Positions 46,085 to 55,386 of a stretch of 64,000 bases of DNA are shown here, piece after piece. Under the pieces are notes generated by a model. The model saw nothing but the letters and a program-made list of their open reading frames with translations, did not search any database and was not told the DNA's origin. The position numbers were made by a program, and so were the translations under genes. Location of the stretch: positions 1 through 64,000 of the forward strand of contig NZ_JBLWWF010000008.1 in NCBI RefSeq assembly GCF_048268085.1, in the 5' to 3' direction. The first letter of the stretch is position 1. Every line of letters starts with the position of its first letter. This stretch comes from Neptunicella sp048268085 (lineage in GTDB: Bacteria > Pseudomonadota > Gammaproteobacteria > Enterobacterales > Alteromonadaceae).

Positions 46085-46828
46085 ATGAAAAAGATCATTA
46101 GTACCATCTTGATTTTTTTGGCTTGTAGTTTGCCAAGTCGGGCTGATGATACGGCTATCTTAAACATTCTAGGGATGGAATATACCGGTTCAGTGCAGGC
46201 TAACCAGCAAGGTGCCTTCGATATGATGTTACTGGATTTTATGCGGCAACTCGAACTTCCTTTTCGTTACGACATAGTCAATGCCGCCCGGGGTTATCGA
46301 CTTTTCACCCAGAAAAAAGCCGACTGTCTGCTTCCATCCGTAGACTATCTCCCCTACTTCAATAATCTGAATATAATTAATAGCTCTAGCTTTGCCATGG
46401 CACGACATGTGGCATTTACCTTACAAGGTGAACCCATTACCTCCCCGCAACAATTACAGGACAAGGTAGTAGGTATTATTCGTGACGATGGTACATGGGA
46501 TTATAAAAAACGCATTCCTTCTGACGACATCATCTGGTTGGGACTCAATAATCTGAATACGCTAGCCGCCATGCTGGAAAAAGGCAGAATTGACGTCGCC
46601 ATTCACGATCGGGATGACTATTTAGCCTTTATTCGCCAACATAACATGCGCCAACCTATTTACTCAGGAGAGCATCCCATGTGGCAGGATAACGTGGTGA
46701 TTACCTGCCATAACACCCCGAGTAACCAAGCCTTTATCAAACAACTTGAACCATTAATTGACGATGTCAGGCAATCACAAAAACTGGTCAAATACTATCG
46801 CAAGGCAATAGAACTCGCTGAGCAATAA
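46085..46828 (+). CDS. periplasmic solute-binding-like protein
   Basis: A 247-residue exported protein (signal peptide ends near SRA) resembling transporter substrate-binding domain proteins: two lobes with a crossing region at LQDKVVGIIRDDGTWDYKK and a late KGRIDVAIHDRDDYLA segment. The usual N-terminal arginine motif is not seen. No transporter genes are near, so it may be a sensor or an orphan receptor. It is 175 bases downstream of the unknown exported protein. Confidence 0.72.
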   Translation: MKKIISTILIFLACSLPSRADDTAILNILGMEYTGSVQANQQGAFDMMLLDFMRQLELPFRYDIVNAARGYRLFTQKKADCLLPSVDYLPYFNNLNIINSSSFAMARHVAFTLQGEPITSPQQLQDKVVGIIRDDGTWDYKKRIPSDDIIWLGLNNLNTLAAMLEKGRIDVAIHDRDDYLAFIRQHNMRQPIYSGEHPMWQDNVVITCHNTPSNQAFIKQLEPLIDDVRQSQKLVKYYRKAIELAEQ

Positions 46829-47133
46829 ACCGCTGTGATCTCATCGTTGTGTTGAGTCTGAATAAACTCATCAGCTTGGCGAAACAGCTACCCAACCCTG
46901 CACGGTAAATGCACACAAATCAGTGTAGGTTCTGTTATTCCTATAACCTAAAACTCTCCACTTAATTGAGTGGCTAGTCCCCCAAAGACGAACCACACTA
47001 TTCTCCCCCTAACAATAATAAAAGTGACAGAAAAGAGCAGGCTTTTCGCTATATAGGTTAGGGCATCAATAGCCAGAATAAGATGCTTACTCCAATACGA
47101 TTCAATTAATCCAAACACGCTAAAGGAATCCCC
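46829..47133. other. gene-free region before the PEP-CTERM protein gene
   Basis: No coding frame. Contains the repeat-like element at 46897-46954 described above and a small dyad, ccacttaattgagtgg, near 46959-46974. An RNA regulator or protein-binding element is possible but not recognised. Confidence 0.35.
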
Positions 47134-47733
47134 ATGCGAACCACGTTCTTAAAATCCAGATTGTTATGTGCGGTCCTTTTACTCGGTAGTGGAATAAATA
47201 CCGCCTATGCGGGACTAATCGGCTACTTTGAAACGCGCTATTCTACAAACGAAATAGATACATTACTGGGCGGTAACATAGACGTTATTTGGGGTGGAAC
47301 GACGATATTCGACCTTAATAATTTGACGGAAAGTGATAGTGGCAAAGTCTTTTCGTTAACTACCGGTAGCGCATTTGATAGTGTGATCGCGTTAATCAAT
47401 AATGGCGTTAATGATGCTATCAAAATCAAGGCGGTCATTGACCCATTTAGCTTTTTATCTGCACCCGACTCAATTTCCTGGGATGAAAGTTTTTTATCTT
47501 CCGATCCGTTAACAACCTATAACATAAGTAACATTGATTTCAGTTTGCAGAGCCTCACCAAATCCATCTTGGATAATTCAACGAACGAAGAGCAACTGTA
47601 TCGATATACGTTAGGAATGAAACTAGCGGTTTACGGCAGCGAAATTCAAACTAATGATGTGCCAGAACCTTCGACACTGGCGATTTTTGCACTAGGTTTG
47701 GCCGGCTTGGGGATCCGTCGTTTTAAATCCTAG
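47134..47733 (+). CDS. PEP-CTERM surface protein
   Basis: A 199-residue exported protein: signal peptide (ends near NTAYA), a beta-rich middle and a C-terminal PEP-CTERM signal with VPEPSTLAIFALGLAGLGIRR. Probably attached or secreted through an exosortase encoded elsewhere, as part of an extracellular polymer matrix. No enzymatic motif. It ends before an imperfect hairpin at 47742-47790. Confidence 0.82.
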   Translation: MRTTFLKSRLLCAVLLLGSGINTAYAGLIGYFETRYSTNEIDTLLGGNIDVIWGGTTIFDLNNLTESDSGKVFSLTTGSAFDSVIALINNGVNDAIKIKAVIDPFSFLSAPDSISWDESFLSSDPLTTYNISNIDFSLQSLTKSILDNSTNEEQLYRYTLGMKLAVYGSEIQTNDVPEPSTLAIFALGLAGLGIRRFKS

Positions 47734-47741
47734 CTGCACGT

Positions 47742-47790
47742 AACGACAAGAGCTTAAATAGAATAATACCTGCACCAGCTCTTGTCCGTT
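47742..47790. terminator. hairpin between convergent genes
   Basis: Arms aacgacaagagct and agctcttgtccgtt with one bulge and a 22-base loop, nine bases after the PEP-CTERM stop codon. Weak T-run. Confidence 0.5.
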
Positions 47791-47850
47791 AATTTCATCG
47801 ATGGTATTGCTTTTAAATCGTTCCACCGGGTCGAGACAACGTCACTGAAA

Positions 47851-48636
47851 CTAATCCTTACCCAGTAAGTCTTTTAATTTACTGCCGGCCTTATCCAGTA
47901 ACTTGTCTTTTTCTTGTTCAATTTTATCTTTGACTTTTTGCTTGGCTTTTTCTGCCAGGATCGTTTTAGCGCGTGATTTTGCCTGACCAATAATATTGTC
48001 CAGCATACTATCGAGAACGGCAGCCATAGCCTGATCTGCAGGTAAACCATTTGGTTGACCCACCGGACCCGCGTTAAAAGTCGGTAACGTCACCTTATAA
48101 CTTTTTTTATCCAGCTTTAATTCTTCCGTGTTCAACTTTTCAAAATCAATCAACAGACTCGCATTGGCAATGACAACATTATCGATGGTGACTAATGGCA
48201 TCGGTTTATCAGAGGTTTTAGCGGCAGAACTCTCCGTGGGTAAATTGTTTTGCAGATTGCGCTTTAACACCATTAAATTGCCCTCACCGGACGCATCCAC
48301 CTCATAGCGAATTTGTGGCGCATTGATTCTGACTTCCTGAATAGAATAAGGCTCGCTAAACGACCCACCGAGATCCACCGAAACCAAATCAAAACTGATT
48401 GCATTTTCGTCACTAAATCCTTCAGGATTACTAACTTGCAGGCCTCCAATCGCCAATTTACCTTGCTGTGGGGTCAACTTAACAGACGACACTTGTACCG
48501 ACGTTTGCAAAAAAGCACTTCCCTGCTTTTCAATTTGTGTTCGAATAAACTCATCCGCACCGCTAAACAGGTACCAAACCCCACCGGCCACAATCACCAC
48601 CAGAAGCCCCACAACAATCAATAATTTTTTCATCAA
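47851..48636 (-). CDS. AsmA/DUF748-like envelope protein
   Basis: A 261-residue protein with one N-terminal membrane anchor (about 4-22) and a periplasmic beta-helix-like segment (VQVSSVKLTPQQGKLAIGGLQVSN, ISFDLVSVDLGG, IQEVRINAPQIRYE). This resembles the AsmA-like repeat region. The C-terminal 80 residues are lysine- and glutamate-rich helix, likely a coiled coil. AsmA-like proteins carry lipids between membranes; this short relative could be an accessory form. Confidence 0.68.
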   Translation of the reverse strand: MMKKLLIVVGLLVVIVAGGVWYLFSGADEFIRTQIEKQGSAFLQTSVQVSSVKLTPQQGKLAIGGLQVSNPEGFSDENAISFDLVSVDLGGSFSEPYSIQEVRINAPQIRYEVDASGEGNLMVLKRNLQNNLPTESSAAKTSDKPMPLVTIDNVVIANASLLIDFEKLNTEELKLDKKSYKVTLPTFNAGPVGQPNGLPADQAMAAVLDSMLDNIIGQAKSRAKTILAEKAKQKVKDKIEQEKDKLLDKAGSKLKDLLGKD

Positions 48637-48971
48637 TCTTTCCCTTTGTTTTTGTGCGTTAAAAAGCGAAATAAGTTTAACTGCATTGTAGATTGGAATG
48701 ATGCCAACAACTAAACCGCTGCTTAAGTGCGGTTATTCATATATCGTCATATTGTGCACCAGTGAATATAGAATAAAAGAGCTACCCCAGACTATTGGGT
48801 TAATCGAACTGTTATTGGCAGTAACCAACGTCTCTTGCTCACATTTTCAACACTTATAAATAAGTTACATGCTGACCGTTTCCTTTTTACAAGCTTAAGT
48901 AGCAATAAGCGCTTTTAAATCAAAACCAAATAACCGACACTAAAGTCACCTAGGACGTTGGAGAGTTACGT
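48637..48971. other. non-coding stretch at the island edge
   Basis: No convincing coding frame; a 52-codon frame at 48701-48859 lacks a ribosome site. Contains the left 38-bp repeat. The region from about 48753 to 49002, between the repeats, shows no recognised gene or mobile element and could be the remnant of an excised insertion. Confidence 0.4.
48715..48752. repeat. 38-bp direct repeat, left copy
   Basis: A 38-bp sequence starting accgctgcttaagtgc and ending atcgtcatat recurs at 49003-49040 in the same orientation with a single mismatch. The pair lies exactly where the window shifts to AT-rich defence genes. It may be a duplication left by insertion, an attachment site, or a pair of regulator sites. 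Confidence 0.7.
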
Positions 48972-49136
48972 ATGGATACGTTGATTGCAATTTTACTGCC
49001 TTACCGCTGCTTAAGTGCAGTTATTCATATATCGTCATATGTTAGCCTGTTTTGTAAGTTAGAGACCCCAAAAGAGTCAGATAATCTTGGGCGTAATCAT
49101 GTAACTTGGCAAGCAGTTGTTTTGCAGTCCAATTAA
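48972..49136 (+). CDS. possible 54-residue small protein before sspA
   Basis: ATG at 48972 follows GGAGAG (48960-48965) with good spacing and opens a 54-codon frame ending at TAA 49134. The right copy of the 38-bp repeat is read within it. The product has a hydrophobic N-terminal part and a polar tail. It resembles nothing I know and could be a chance frame; the strong ribosome site and the position 60 bases before sspA are its only support. Confidence 0.25.
   Translation: MDTLIAILLPYRCLSAVIHISSYVSLFCKLETPKESDNLGRNHVTWQAVVLQSN
49003..49040. repeat. 38-bp direct repeat, right copy
   Basis: Same sequence as 48715-48752 apart from one base (gcag in place of gcgg), 288 bp to the right and 157 bp before sspA. 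Confidence 0.7.
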
Positions 49137-49196
49137 GGAAGTCGAAACTATAATATCTTGGTAATATAGTTGCATTCATTGTTCATTAGAAACCAT

Positions 49197-50321
49197 ATGA
49201 TCTATTTAGACACAGCAGCCTCTTATCCCTTACTTCCTGAAGTAAAAGAATGCCTTATTCATGCTTTTGATAACACTTACGCAAACTCTGCTTCTAGTCA
49301 TTCTCTAGGTGAGGAAGTTTCATATGAGATCAATAGAGTCAGAGAGCTGTTGGCAAATGAAATCGGTGCCTACCCTAGTGAAGTCATTTTTACTAGTGGG
49401 GCAACAGAATCAAACAATGTTGCCTTTAAAAGCCTTTTATTAAGCGAGAAAGGACTAGAAGATAAAAAACATATTGTAACTACTCAGATTGAACATAAAT
49501 GTATATTTGCCATTACAGAGTATTTAGTAACTCTGGGATATGAAGTTACTTATGTTAAACCTAATTCAGACGGATTGATAACAGTTCAATCTATAAAAGA
49601 GGCTATCAGACCTGATACTGCATTAGTTTCAGTGATGCATGTAAATAATGAATTAGGCTCCGTAAATCCCATTGAAGAGATTGGACAGTTGTGTTTTGAA
49701 AACGAAATCCTATTTCACTCAGATGCTGCCCAAAGCTTTCAAAAAGTTGAGATTGATGTAGATGATTTTAACGTTGATATTATGTCTTTCTCAGCGCATA
49801 AAATTGGCGGTCCTAAAGGAATTGGAGCCATTTACATAAGAGATTTAAGACATAGGCAGTTAGCACCAGTCATACACGGAGCTGGACAAGAAGAAGGTCT
49901 TAGAGGCGGAACTGTAGCAGCTCCTCTAATTTTAGGCTTTGGGAAAGCCATTGAGGTATTTAAATCTTATTACTCTGATTTTTCAGCCAACCAAATTAAA
50001 GAAAAGCTTTTAGAAAAATTAAGTTCCCTTGATATTGAATTTGTAGAAAATGGCATTAACACATTACCTCATTGTATCTCGATTACATTCCCAAAAGTTG
50101 ATACGGAAACATTGGTTCGAGACAATGAAAACGAGCTTTGTCTTGCCCAAGGATCAGCATGTTCGTCTAAAGAGATTGAGCCATCACACGTATTAACAGC
50201 TATAGGCTTATCCAGAGAATTAGCTGATAAAACCTTTAGGATTAGCTTTCCTATTAATATTTCCGAACAAGATTTAGATTTTTTGTGTACGGAATTACTG
50301 AAACATAGCCAGCAGACCTAA
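49197..50321 (+). CDS. sspA: cysteine desulfurase of the phosphorothioation system
   Basis: A 374-residue PLP enzyme of the NifS/IscS class, with the lysine in SFSAHKIGGPKG, the histidine in IEHKC near residue 95 and the catalytic cysteine loop LAQGSACSSKEIEPSHVL. ATG 49197 is preferred because the family starts MIYLDTAAS; an upstream TTG would add nine residues. In the Ssp and Dnd systems this enzyme takes sulfur from cysteine and passes it to SspD/DndC. Assignment to SspA rests on the nearby sspBCD genes; it is convergent with them, which is unusual. Confidence 0.82.
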   Translation: MIYLDTAASYPLLPEVKECLIHAFDNTYANSASSHSLGEEVSYEINRVRELLANEIGAYPSEVIFTSGATESNNVAFKSLLLSEKGLEDKKHIVTTQIEHKCIFAITEYLVTLGYEVTYVKPNSDGLITVQSIKEAIRPDTALVSVMHVNNELGSVNPIEEIGQLCFENEILFHSDAAQSFQKVEIDVDDFNVDIMSFSAHKIGGPKGIGAIYIRDLRHRQLAPVIHGAGQEEGLRGGTVAAPLILGFGKAIEVFKSYYSDFSANQIKEKLLEKLSSLDIEFVENGINTLPHCISITFPKVDTETLVRDNENELCLAQGSACSSKEIEPSHVLTAIGLSRELADKTFRISFPINISEQDLDFLCTELLKHSQQT

Positions 50322-50323
50322 AC

Positions 50324-50974
50324 CTAAATGGTAATAACAGGGTAGTTTGCACTCCCCCAGATTTCTCTTGGGTTTTCCATCATTACATTTATCAAGATAG
50401 GAACTAGCTTACTCAGAAAAGCTACTCCATCTTTAATTTGAGAGCGATTAGCACTGCTATTCCATGTTGCTCCACCATGTATTAACTGATTCCTTAAGGT
50501 ATATAGTCTTTGTAAGACGACAGAAATTAGCACATCAGTTTGTCTATTGGATAAAGCTATGTTGGCTTTTGCCTTTGCTTTAGAAAATTTGTTTTTCCAT
50601 TCGTCTTCAGTCAATTTTCCATTATGAAACTCCCAAAAGGGCTGAAAAACAAATTTGTTATCGAGAAGCAAGCGAATGCTTGATGAAAACTCAGACCATA
50701 TTAGATCGTAAAAAGCTTTCTCTTCATCAAGCTCTACAAGCTTTGAAATGAATAGTGAAAATGACTCGGCTTCAGTGTGACGAAGCAACTCAGTATCTTG
50801 AGAATAGGCCGCATTAAATGCTATCCAAAGAAAGATGAAAGTACTATCTAAATCCCCAGAGCACTGCTCTGATTTCTCCAGCCAACTCAGTGCGCGGTGC
50901 ACTCTTAAACCGAGGTCTTCAGAAAATCCTTCTCTTACATTCCTTTGCTTTTCTTTTAATGATCTAAAGTCCAT
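50324..50974 (-). CDS. HEPN-family protein at the end of the sspBCD operon
   Basis: A 216-residue helical protein. It carries the HEPN ribonuclease motif R-x4-H, as RNQLIH at residues 161-166, and a hydrophobic helix FIFLWIAFNAAYS (46-58) of the type seen before HEPN domains in ApeA-like proteins. It lies 30 bases downstream of sspD on the same strand, so it is probably co-transcribed with sspBCD. HEPN proteins in defence loci usually cut RNA upon infection. An MNT partner is not present. The role in phosphorothioation is unknown. Confidence 0.62.
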   Translation of the reverse strand: MDFRSLKEKQRNVREGFSEDLGLRVHRALSWLEKSEQCSGDLDSTFIFLWIAFNAAYSQDTELLRHTEAESFSLFISKLVELDEEKAFYDLIWSEFSSSIRLLLDNKFVFQPFWEFHNGKLTEDEWKNKFSKAKAKANIALSNRQTDVLISVVLQRLYTLRNQLIHGGATWNSSANRSQIKDGVAFLSKLVPILINVMMENPREIWGSANYPVITI

Positions 50975-51004
50975 TTTTATCTCCTAATTGTGGAAGGTTT
51001 GTTA

Positions 51005-52117
51005 TTATTTATAACAAGTTACACAGGCTCCCCCACCTTCTACTTCGTCATATATCTCATCCATTCTGTCAGTATCAGATATTTTTACTTTGGCTCTAAG
51101 CAGGTTTGCTCGTCTGTTTAGTTTATTCTCTAGTCGTTTAACTCTTAATTCGTGATTCTCAATGATTTCTATCTTGCGTTCTTCAGTTTCAAGAGTGGAT
51201 AAAGGAGTCCCTTTTCCAAGCCAATAGAAAGTCCCATCACCTCGATCTTCTTCTGCCTTTTTCTCATAAGACTTGGCTTCTTCAAAAGCATCAGGGTAGA
51301 TTTCTTTTAATCTTAACCACTCAATTTTTTGTTGATAGAAACAGAAAGTGCAACCACTTCTGGAACGCCATCCGTAATACCCCGGTTTCCCTTGATCTTT
51401 AGCTTCAACAATTTTTAATAAAGTTTCAGGAGTAAGATTGGGTTGAAATGTGTTGGCTTCAGAAGATTGTGATTCAGATCTATTTGCTAATAGTCTATTC
51501 ATTAATGCCAACCTATCTTCTTCAGATGGATCAACAGGCTCACCTGTAGAGGAATCAACGAATAGCTTGCGATACTCAATAACTTCTTCATCATTACCAA
51601 GTAGATCAGCTTTTCTTAAAATTTCAAAAATGTCATCTCTTTCTAATCCATCTTCTCTAAACGGCATTTTTATTGTTAGGTATTCTGATGTAACGGTATT
51701 AGTCATAAAGCCCTCGCGTGCGGGTTCATCTGCTCTAATACCTACATAAGAGACTACTTTAGTGTAGCCTTCCTTTTCCATCTTCATTTGAATCCACTTT
51801 TCAAATGGAACCAATTTCATCTGAATCGTACACCAACGGGCTTGAGGTGAAGGAAGGTAGTTTTTATGCTGTTTTAAGTGATAGTCAAAATCTTTTTTCT
51901 CACGATTTGAGCTAAACACTTCTTCATACGGATCAACAATTTTTCCTACATATCCTTCTAAGCGATTAACAAAATCAATTACTTCAGGCAGCTCTTTCCC
52001 GGTATCAGTGAAATAGTACTGAATGTCTAAATCTGGATAATTATCCCGCATATACATGGCCAAAGCAGCACTATCTTTACCACCTGAAAGGCCTAGTACG
52101 TGTAACGTTTTTTCCAT
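51005..52117 (-). CDS. sspD: SspD/DndC-like PP-loop sulfurtransferase
   Basis: A 370-residue protein of the PAPS reductase/ATP-pyrophosphatase superfamily, with the PP-loop SGGKDS at 11-16 and cysteines C96 (RWC), C256-x2-C259 (SGCTFC) and C365-x2-C368 (ACVTC) that could hold an iron-sulfur cluster and carry sulfur. In Ssp systems SspD activates the DNA backbone and inserts sulfur received from SspA. It lies eleven bases downstream of sspC in the minus-strand operon. Confidence 0.87.
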   Translation of the reverse strand: MEKTLHVLGLSGGKDSAALAMYMRDNYPDLDIQYYFTDTGKELPEVIDFVNRLEGYVGKIVDPYEEVFSSNREKKDFDYHLKQHKNYLPSPQARWCTIQMKLVPFEKWIQMKMEKEGYTKVVSYVGIRADEPAREGFMTNTVTSEYLTIKMPFREDGLERDDIFEILRKADLLGNDEEVIEYRKLFVDSSTGEPVDPSEEDRLALMNRLLANRSESQSSEANTFQPNLTPETLLKIVEAKDQGKPGYYGWRSRSGCTFCFYQQKIEWLRLKEIYPDAFEEAKSYEKKAEEDRGDGTFYWLGKGTPLSTLETEERKIEIIENHELRVKRLENKLNRRANLLRAKVKISDTDRMDEIYDEVEGGGACVTCYK

Positions 52118-52128
52118 TTTTAATTTCT

Positions 52129-55100
52129 CTATACTTCCATAAGATCATCAAGCATTGTCATCAAGATAGCCTTCTTTTCTTTGATTTCTAATTGGCTAAT
52201 ATTGCTATCAATTTCTTTTAGTTGCTTTTTAAAGTCACTTTTAACACTTTTATAATTAATGTCACCAAAGTCAGATAGATACAGGTCTTTTTTAAATCTT
52301 TCTATTATTTCAATAAGTTCAGAATTAGCCTTCGCTAAGGAACTGTCATCCCAGTTTCTTTCGGCTCTACCTGATAGCAAAGAAATAATTGCCGAAACCC
52401 AATTATTTGAGCTTGCGTATTCAGATAGGCGTAATGCAAAAGTTTGAACTTTTGGATGGGTTGTAAAAGCTGCAACCTTTCTACAATTTGCAACTAAATG
52501 GTGGTTGAAAGTAATATAATCTTTAATTCTACTTTCGAACTTTAGTAGTTCTTTTTCATGAGCCTTTTTAAGTTGCTCAATAATGTGACTAAAGTCTTCA
52601 GAGCTAACATCCTGTAATTTAGTATTTTTACCAAAAATAGCTGGCAATTTTTTAAACAAGTAATCATTTGGATCAGAAGCAATTTTTGTTTCATCCTTAA
52701 ATTTTAATAGCTTTTTATCTAATGACCTCGTATTTCTCGTCCAAGGAGATAGGCTCGCATAAAATGCCACTAATGATTGGGCAATTGCTAAAGGCGCTGT
52801 ATCACCTTCTTTTAACTCTAAAGCAGAAGCTATTTCATTAAGGTAGCTAGTCGTAGAGTGATCTATTTTAACTATTTGAACACCTATAAATTGAGGTTGT
52901 TGAAAAAGCTTCATAGCGAACTCTTCATCTGCCCCATTTATAAATGTTGGCTTGCTCGTGACACCGTTGTAGTCATAGAAAGCTAATTGGTGATCATTGG
53001 CCTGAAGAAAAGCTAATAACCAAATTGGAATTACACCTTTAGCTATTCCAAACGGTTCACTTTGCCATAGCTCAACAATATCAGACATTTTAACAATTCC
53101 ACTTTTTCCTGAAATGTATTCCAGCGTTTGTTCAAACAGTTCAAGTAATCGTTCTTGTTCCTGTGAAGGCATGGCAAATTTGTATTTACTCGGATTTTCA
53201 GGATCTGGGATGTGGAGACCAAAGTTACTTAGTGCAGAATAGTACAATCCTTTCTCTGCCGGAAAAGTCTTGTCAGGTAGAGCTAAAACAGGCTCATCTG
53301 CATTTTCAGACATAGCTCTAAGTAGCTTTTTAAGCGCGGCATTTGCACTGCCGGAGGGCTTATTCTTGTTTATCAATTCATTAATAATAACAGGAGATTT
53401 GTTAAATATTTCACCTGCAACTAACGAAGCAATTGATGAAAGGGGCTGCCGATTTAACTCATTATCAAGATAGTTCCAAACTGCATTTGAAAAGGCTCTA
53501 TCTAATTCATGAGAAAGTTGTTGTTTAAAAGAAATAATCCGAGAATCCAGTTCTTTAAGAGCGATTTTATCTCTTACAATCGCAGCTTCTTCCTTCTTTG
53601 CTTTTTCCAAAGCAATAAGTTCAATAGATATATCCTTTAATCTATTAATTGTTGAGGACTTTCCAACAACGACACATTTATTTGAGCTAGTTGCATTGAC
53701 TAAGTCTTTATAAGCCTTCTCACTAACTGCTAACACAAAGTTTAGAAATACTTTTCCATGCTTAGGTTTCAAATTGATAGACGTAAGTAACTTATTATCT
53801 ACTTTATTAATTAGCAATTTGTTAGCCCATCTCATTGTTCCTGCTTTGTGATAATGAGACGTTGCTAGTACGCTATCAGTTAAGTCGCAAACAGTAGTCC
53901 AATCAATACCAGATTCAAGTTTTTCTTTTTGTTGCTTAATCAAGGTATTGATATCGATATCGCTACCTTCGAATATGAAGTAACCGTTGTGAGCTGGACG
54001 AAATATAATAACTGTCCACGATTCAAGATCTTTTATGGCTTTGGTAACATCACCTTTTTTAAAGCCTTTCTGTTCAAAATAGTTTTCTAAAAAGTCTTTG
54101 GTTGAATGGAAGTGTTGATTGAAACCAAATAATGTAAGTAACGCAACAACTCTAGCAATAGAAGCGTGTAATTCATTACCTTTCTTCATTGCTCGGTGCA
54201 CTGCATCACAACTTTCTAACCAAGCTTTACTATCAGAAGATGTTACGATTATGTGATACAGATTGTGGTGTAAATATTCCCATAAGTTATCTAATGTATA
54301 GAGCTGATAATCAGGTGCAATAGGCAGATCACCTTCACACTCATCTATATAGAACTCAGAAAGAAATTCTCTAAATCCGTATTTTTCATGTGAAGCCAAA
54401 AAGCCAAATAAACTTCGCTCATTCTGTGAAAATCTGCGTTTAGATATAGGCCCTAAAAGTAGGCTAACTAAAGGATCTAAAGGTAGGGTTTTGAATAAAT
54501 CTGAAGTATTTCTAGTCTTGCTTTTAAAAGACTCATCTACTATTTCAACTAACTCCTTATTCTCTCTAGTTAACTCCTCAACTAGCGGTTTAGAAGATTT
54601 ACTAATTGCATCTCCTAATAAGAATAAGGATTCATCTACAGATGGGTTGTAACCTAAATCCCTATATCTACCTTGTACTTTTGCCCAATCCTCTTGAAGT
54701 TTAGATTCCTTATTTTTCGCGTATTCGGTAAATGACTGATGTAAAAAACCAATAATAACAATGTTGTTATTAGATTGTTGAGCAATGTCTGCTAAGAGTT
54801 GAAATATGTACAAATCTTTATTATTACTGGCGCAGAAGTCTAAGGCTTTACCCATTTCATCTAATAGGACTAAAACACCATCTTCTTTGATTTTATTTGA
54901 GTTTAAAAATTTCTTTATTAGCTCTAGGCACTCAACATCAGAGTAACTTTGTACGTCTTCTTTTTTTAATTTCATATTTAGTGACGTAGCTATTGTGAGC
55001 AGTATTGAATGTGCAGGAGATTCCATTGCACAAACATGTTTTATAGTTTTCCAACCTTTACTGATTTTGAAACGATTCGGAAAGTCTGATTTCAGCCCTT

Positions 55101-55386
55101 CAGCTATATCAAGAGAGTCTTCTGCATAATCTCTCTCATCTTTATTTGTAGACAATAATAAAGATAAAAATAATGCTACAGTAGATTTTCCTGACCCATA
55201 CGGCCCTGTAATAGTATAAGCTCTTTGCTCACTCCCTTCGTAGTCTCTACTAATAGTTTCGAGAACATTAATAGCCGTTCCATGGAGTATAAAGTTATCT
55301 ATAAATAGTTTGCTGTCCTCTAAATGTCCATCGATTCGAGTAGAACTTTTATATTTTTGTTTTACGTCTACTAATAGATTACTCAT
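52129..55386 (-). CDS. sspC: SspC-like large ATPase
   Basis: A 1085-residue P-loop protein with Walker A GPYGSGKST (61-69) and Walker B VLVLLDEMGKAL (171-182), a sensor-like FLHQSF segment, and long helical regions behind. In known Ssp systems a large ATPase works with the SspB nickase and SspD during sulfur insertion. It overlaps sspB by eight bases and is followed by sspD. The sequence is AT-rich, as in the rest of the island. Confidence 0.82.
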   Translation of the reverse strand: MSNLLVDVKQKYKSSTRIDGHLEDSKLFIDNFILHGTAINVLETISRDYEGSEQRAYTITGPYGSGKSTVALFLSLLLSTNKDERDYAEDSLDIAEGLKSDFPNRFKISKGWKTIKHVCAMESPAHSILLTIATSLNMKLKKEDVQSYSDVECLELIKKFLNSNKIKEDGVLVLLDEMGKALDFCASNNKDLYIFQLLADIAQQSNNNIVIIGFLHQSFTEYAKNKESKLQEDWAKVQGRYRDLGYNPSVDESLFLLGDAISKSSKPLVEELTRENKELVEIVDESFKSKTRNTSDLFKTLPLDPLVSLLLGPISKRRFSQNERSLFGFLASHEKYGFREFLSEFYIDECEGDLPIAPDYQLYTLDNLWEYLHHNLYHIIVTSSDSKAWLESCDAVHRAMKKGNELHASIARVVALLTLFGFNQHFHSTKDFLENYFEQKGFKKGDVTKAIKDLESWTVIIFRPAHNGYFIFEGSDIDINTLIKQQKEKLESGIDWTTVCDLTDSVLATSHYHKAGTMRWANKLLINKVDNKLLTSINLKPKHGKVFLNFVLAVSEKAYKDLVNATSSNKCVVVGKSSTINRLKDISIELIALEKAKKEEAAIVRDKIALKELDSRIISFKQQLSHELDRAFSNAVWNYLDNELNRQPLSSIASLVAGEIFNKSPVIINELINKNKPSGSANAALKKLLRAMSENADEPVLALPDKTFPAEKGLYYSALSNFGLHIPDPENPSKYKFAMPSQEQERLLELFEQTLEYISGKSGIVKMSDIVELWQSEPFGIAKGVIPIWLLAFLQANDHQLAFYDYNGVTSKPTFINGADEEFAMKLFQQPQFIGVQIVKIDHSTTSYLNEIASALELKEGDTAPLAIAQSLVAFYASLSPWTRNTRSLDKKLLKFKDETKIASDPNDYLFKKLPAIFGKNTKLQDVSSEDFSHIIEQLKKAHEKELLKFESRIKDYITFNHHLVANCRKVAAFTTHPKVQTFALRLSEYASSNNWVSAIISLLSGRAERNWDDSSLAKANSELIEIIERFKKDLYLSDFGDINYKSVKSDFKKQLKEIDSNISQLEIKEKKAILMTMLDDLMEV

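Noticed and set aside
48698..48859. Short frame of 52-53 codons overlapping the left 38-bp repeat
   Set aside because: No ribosome binding site at suitable distance and no resemblance to a protein; kept only as part of the non-coding island edge.
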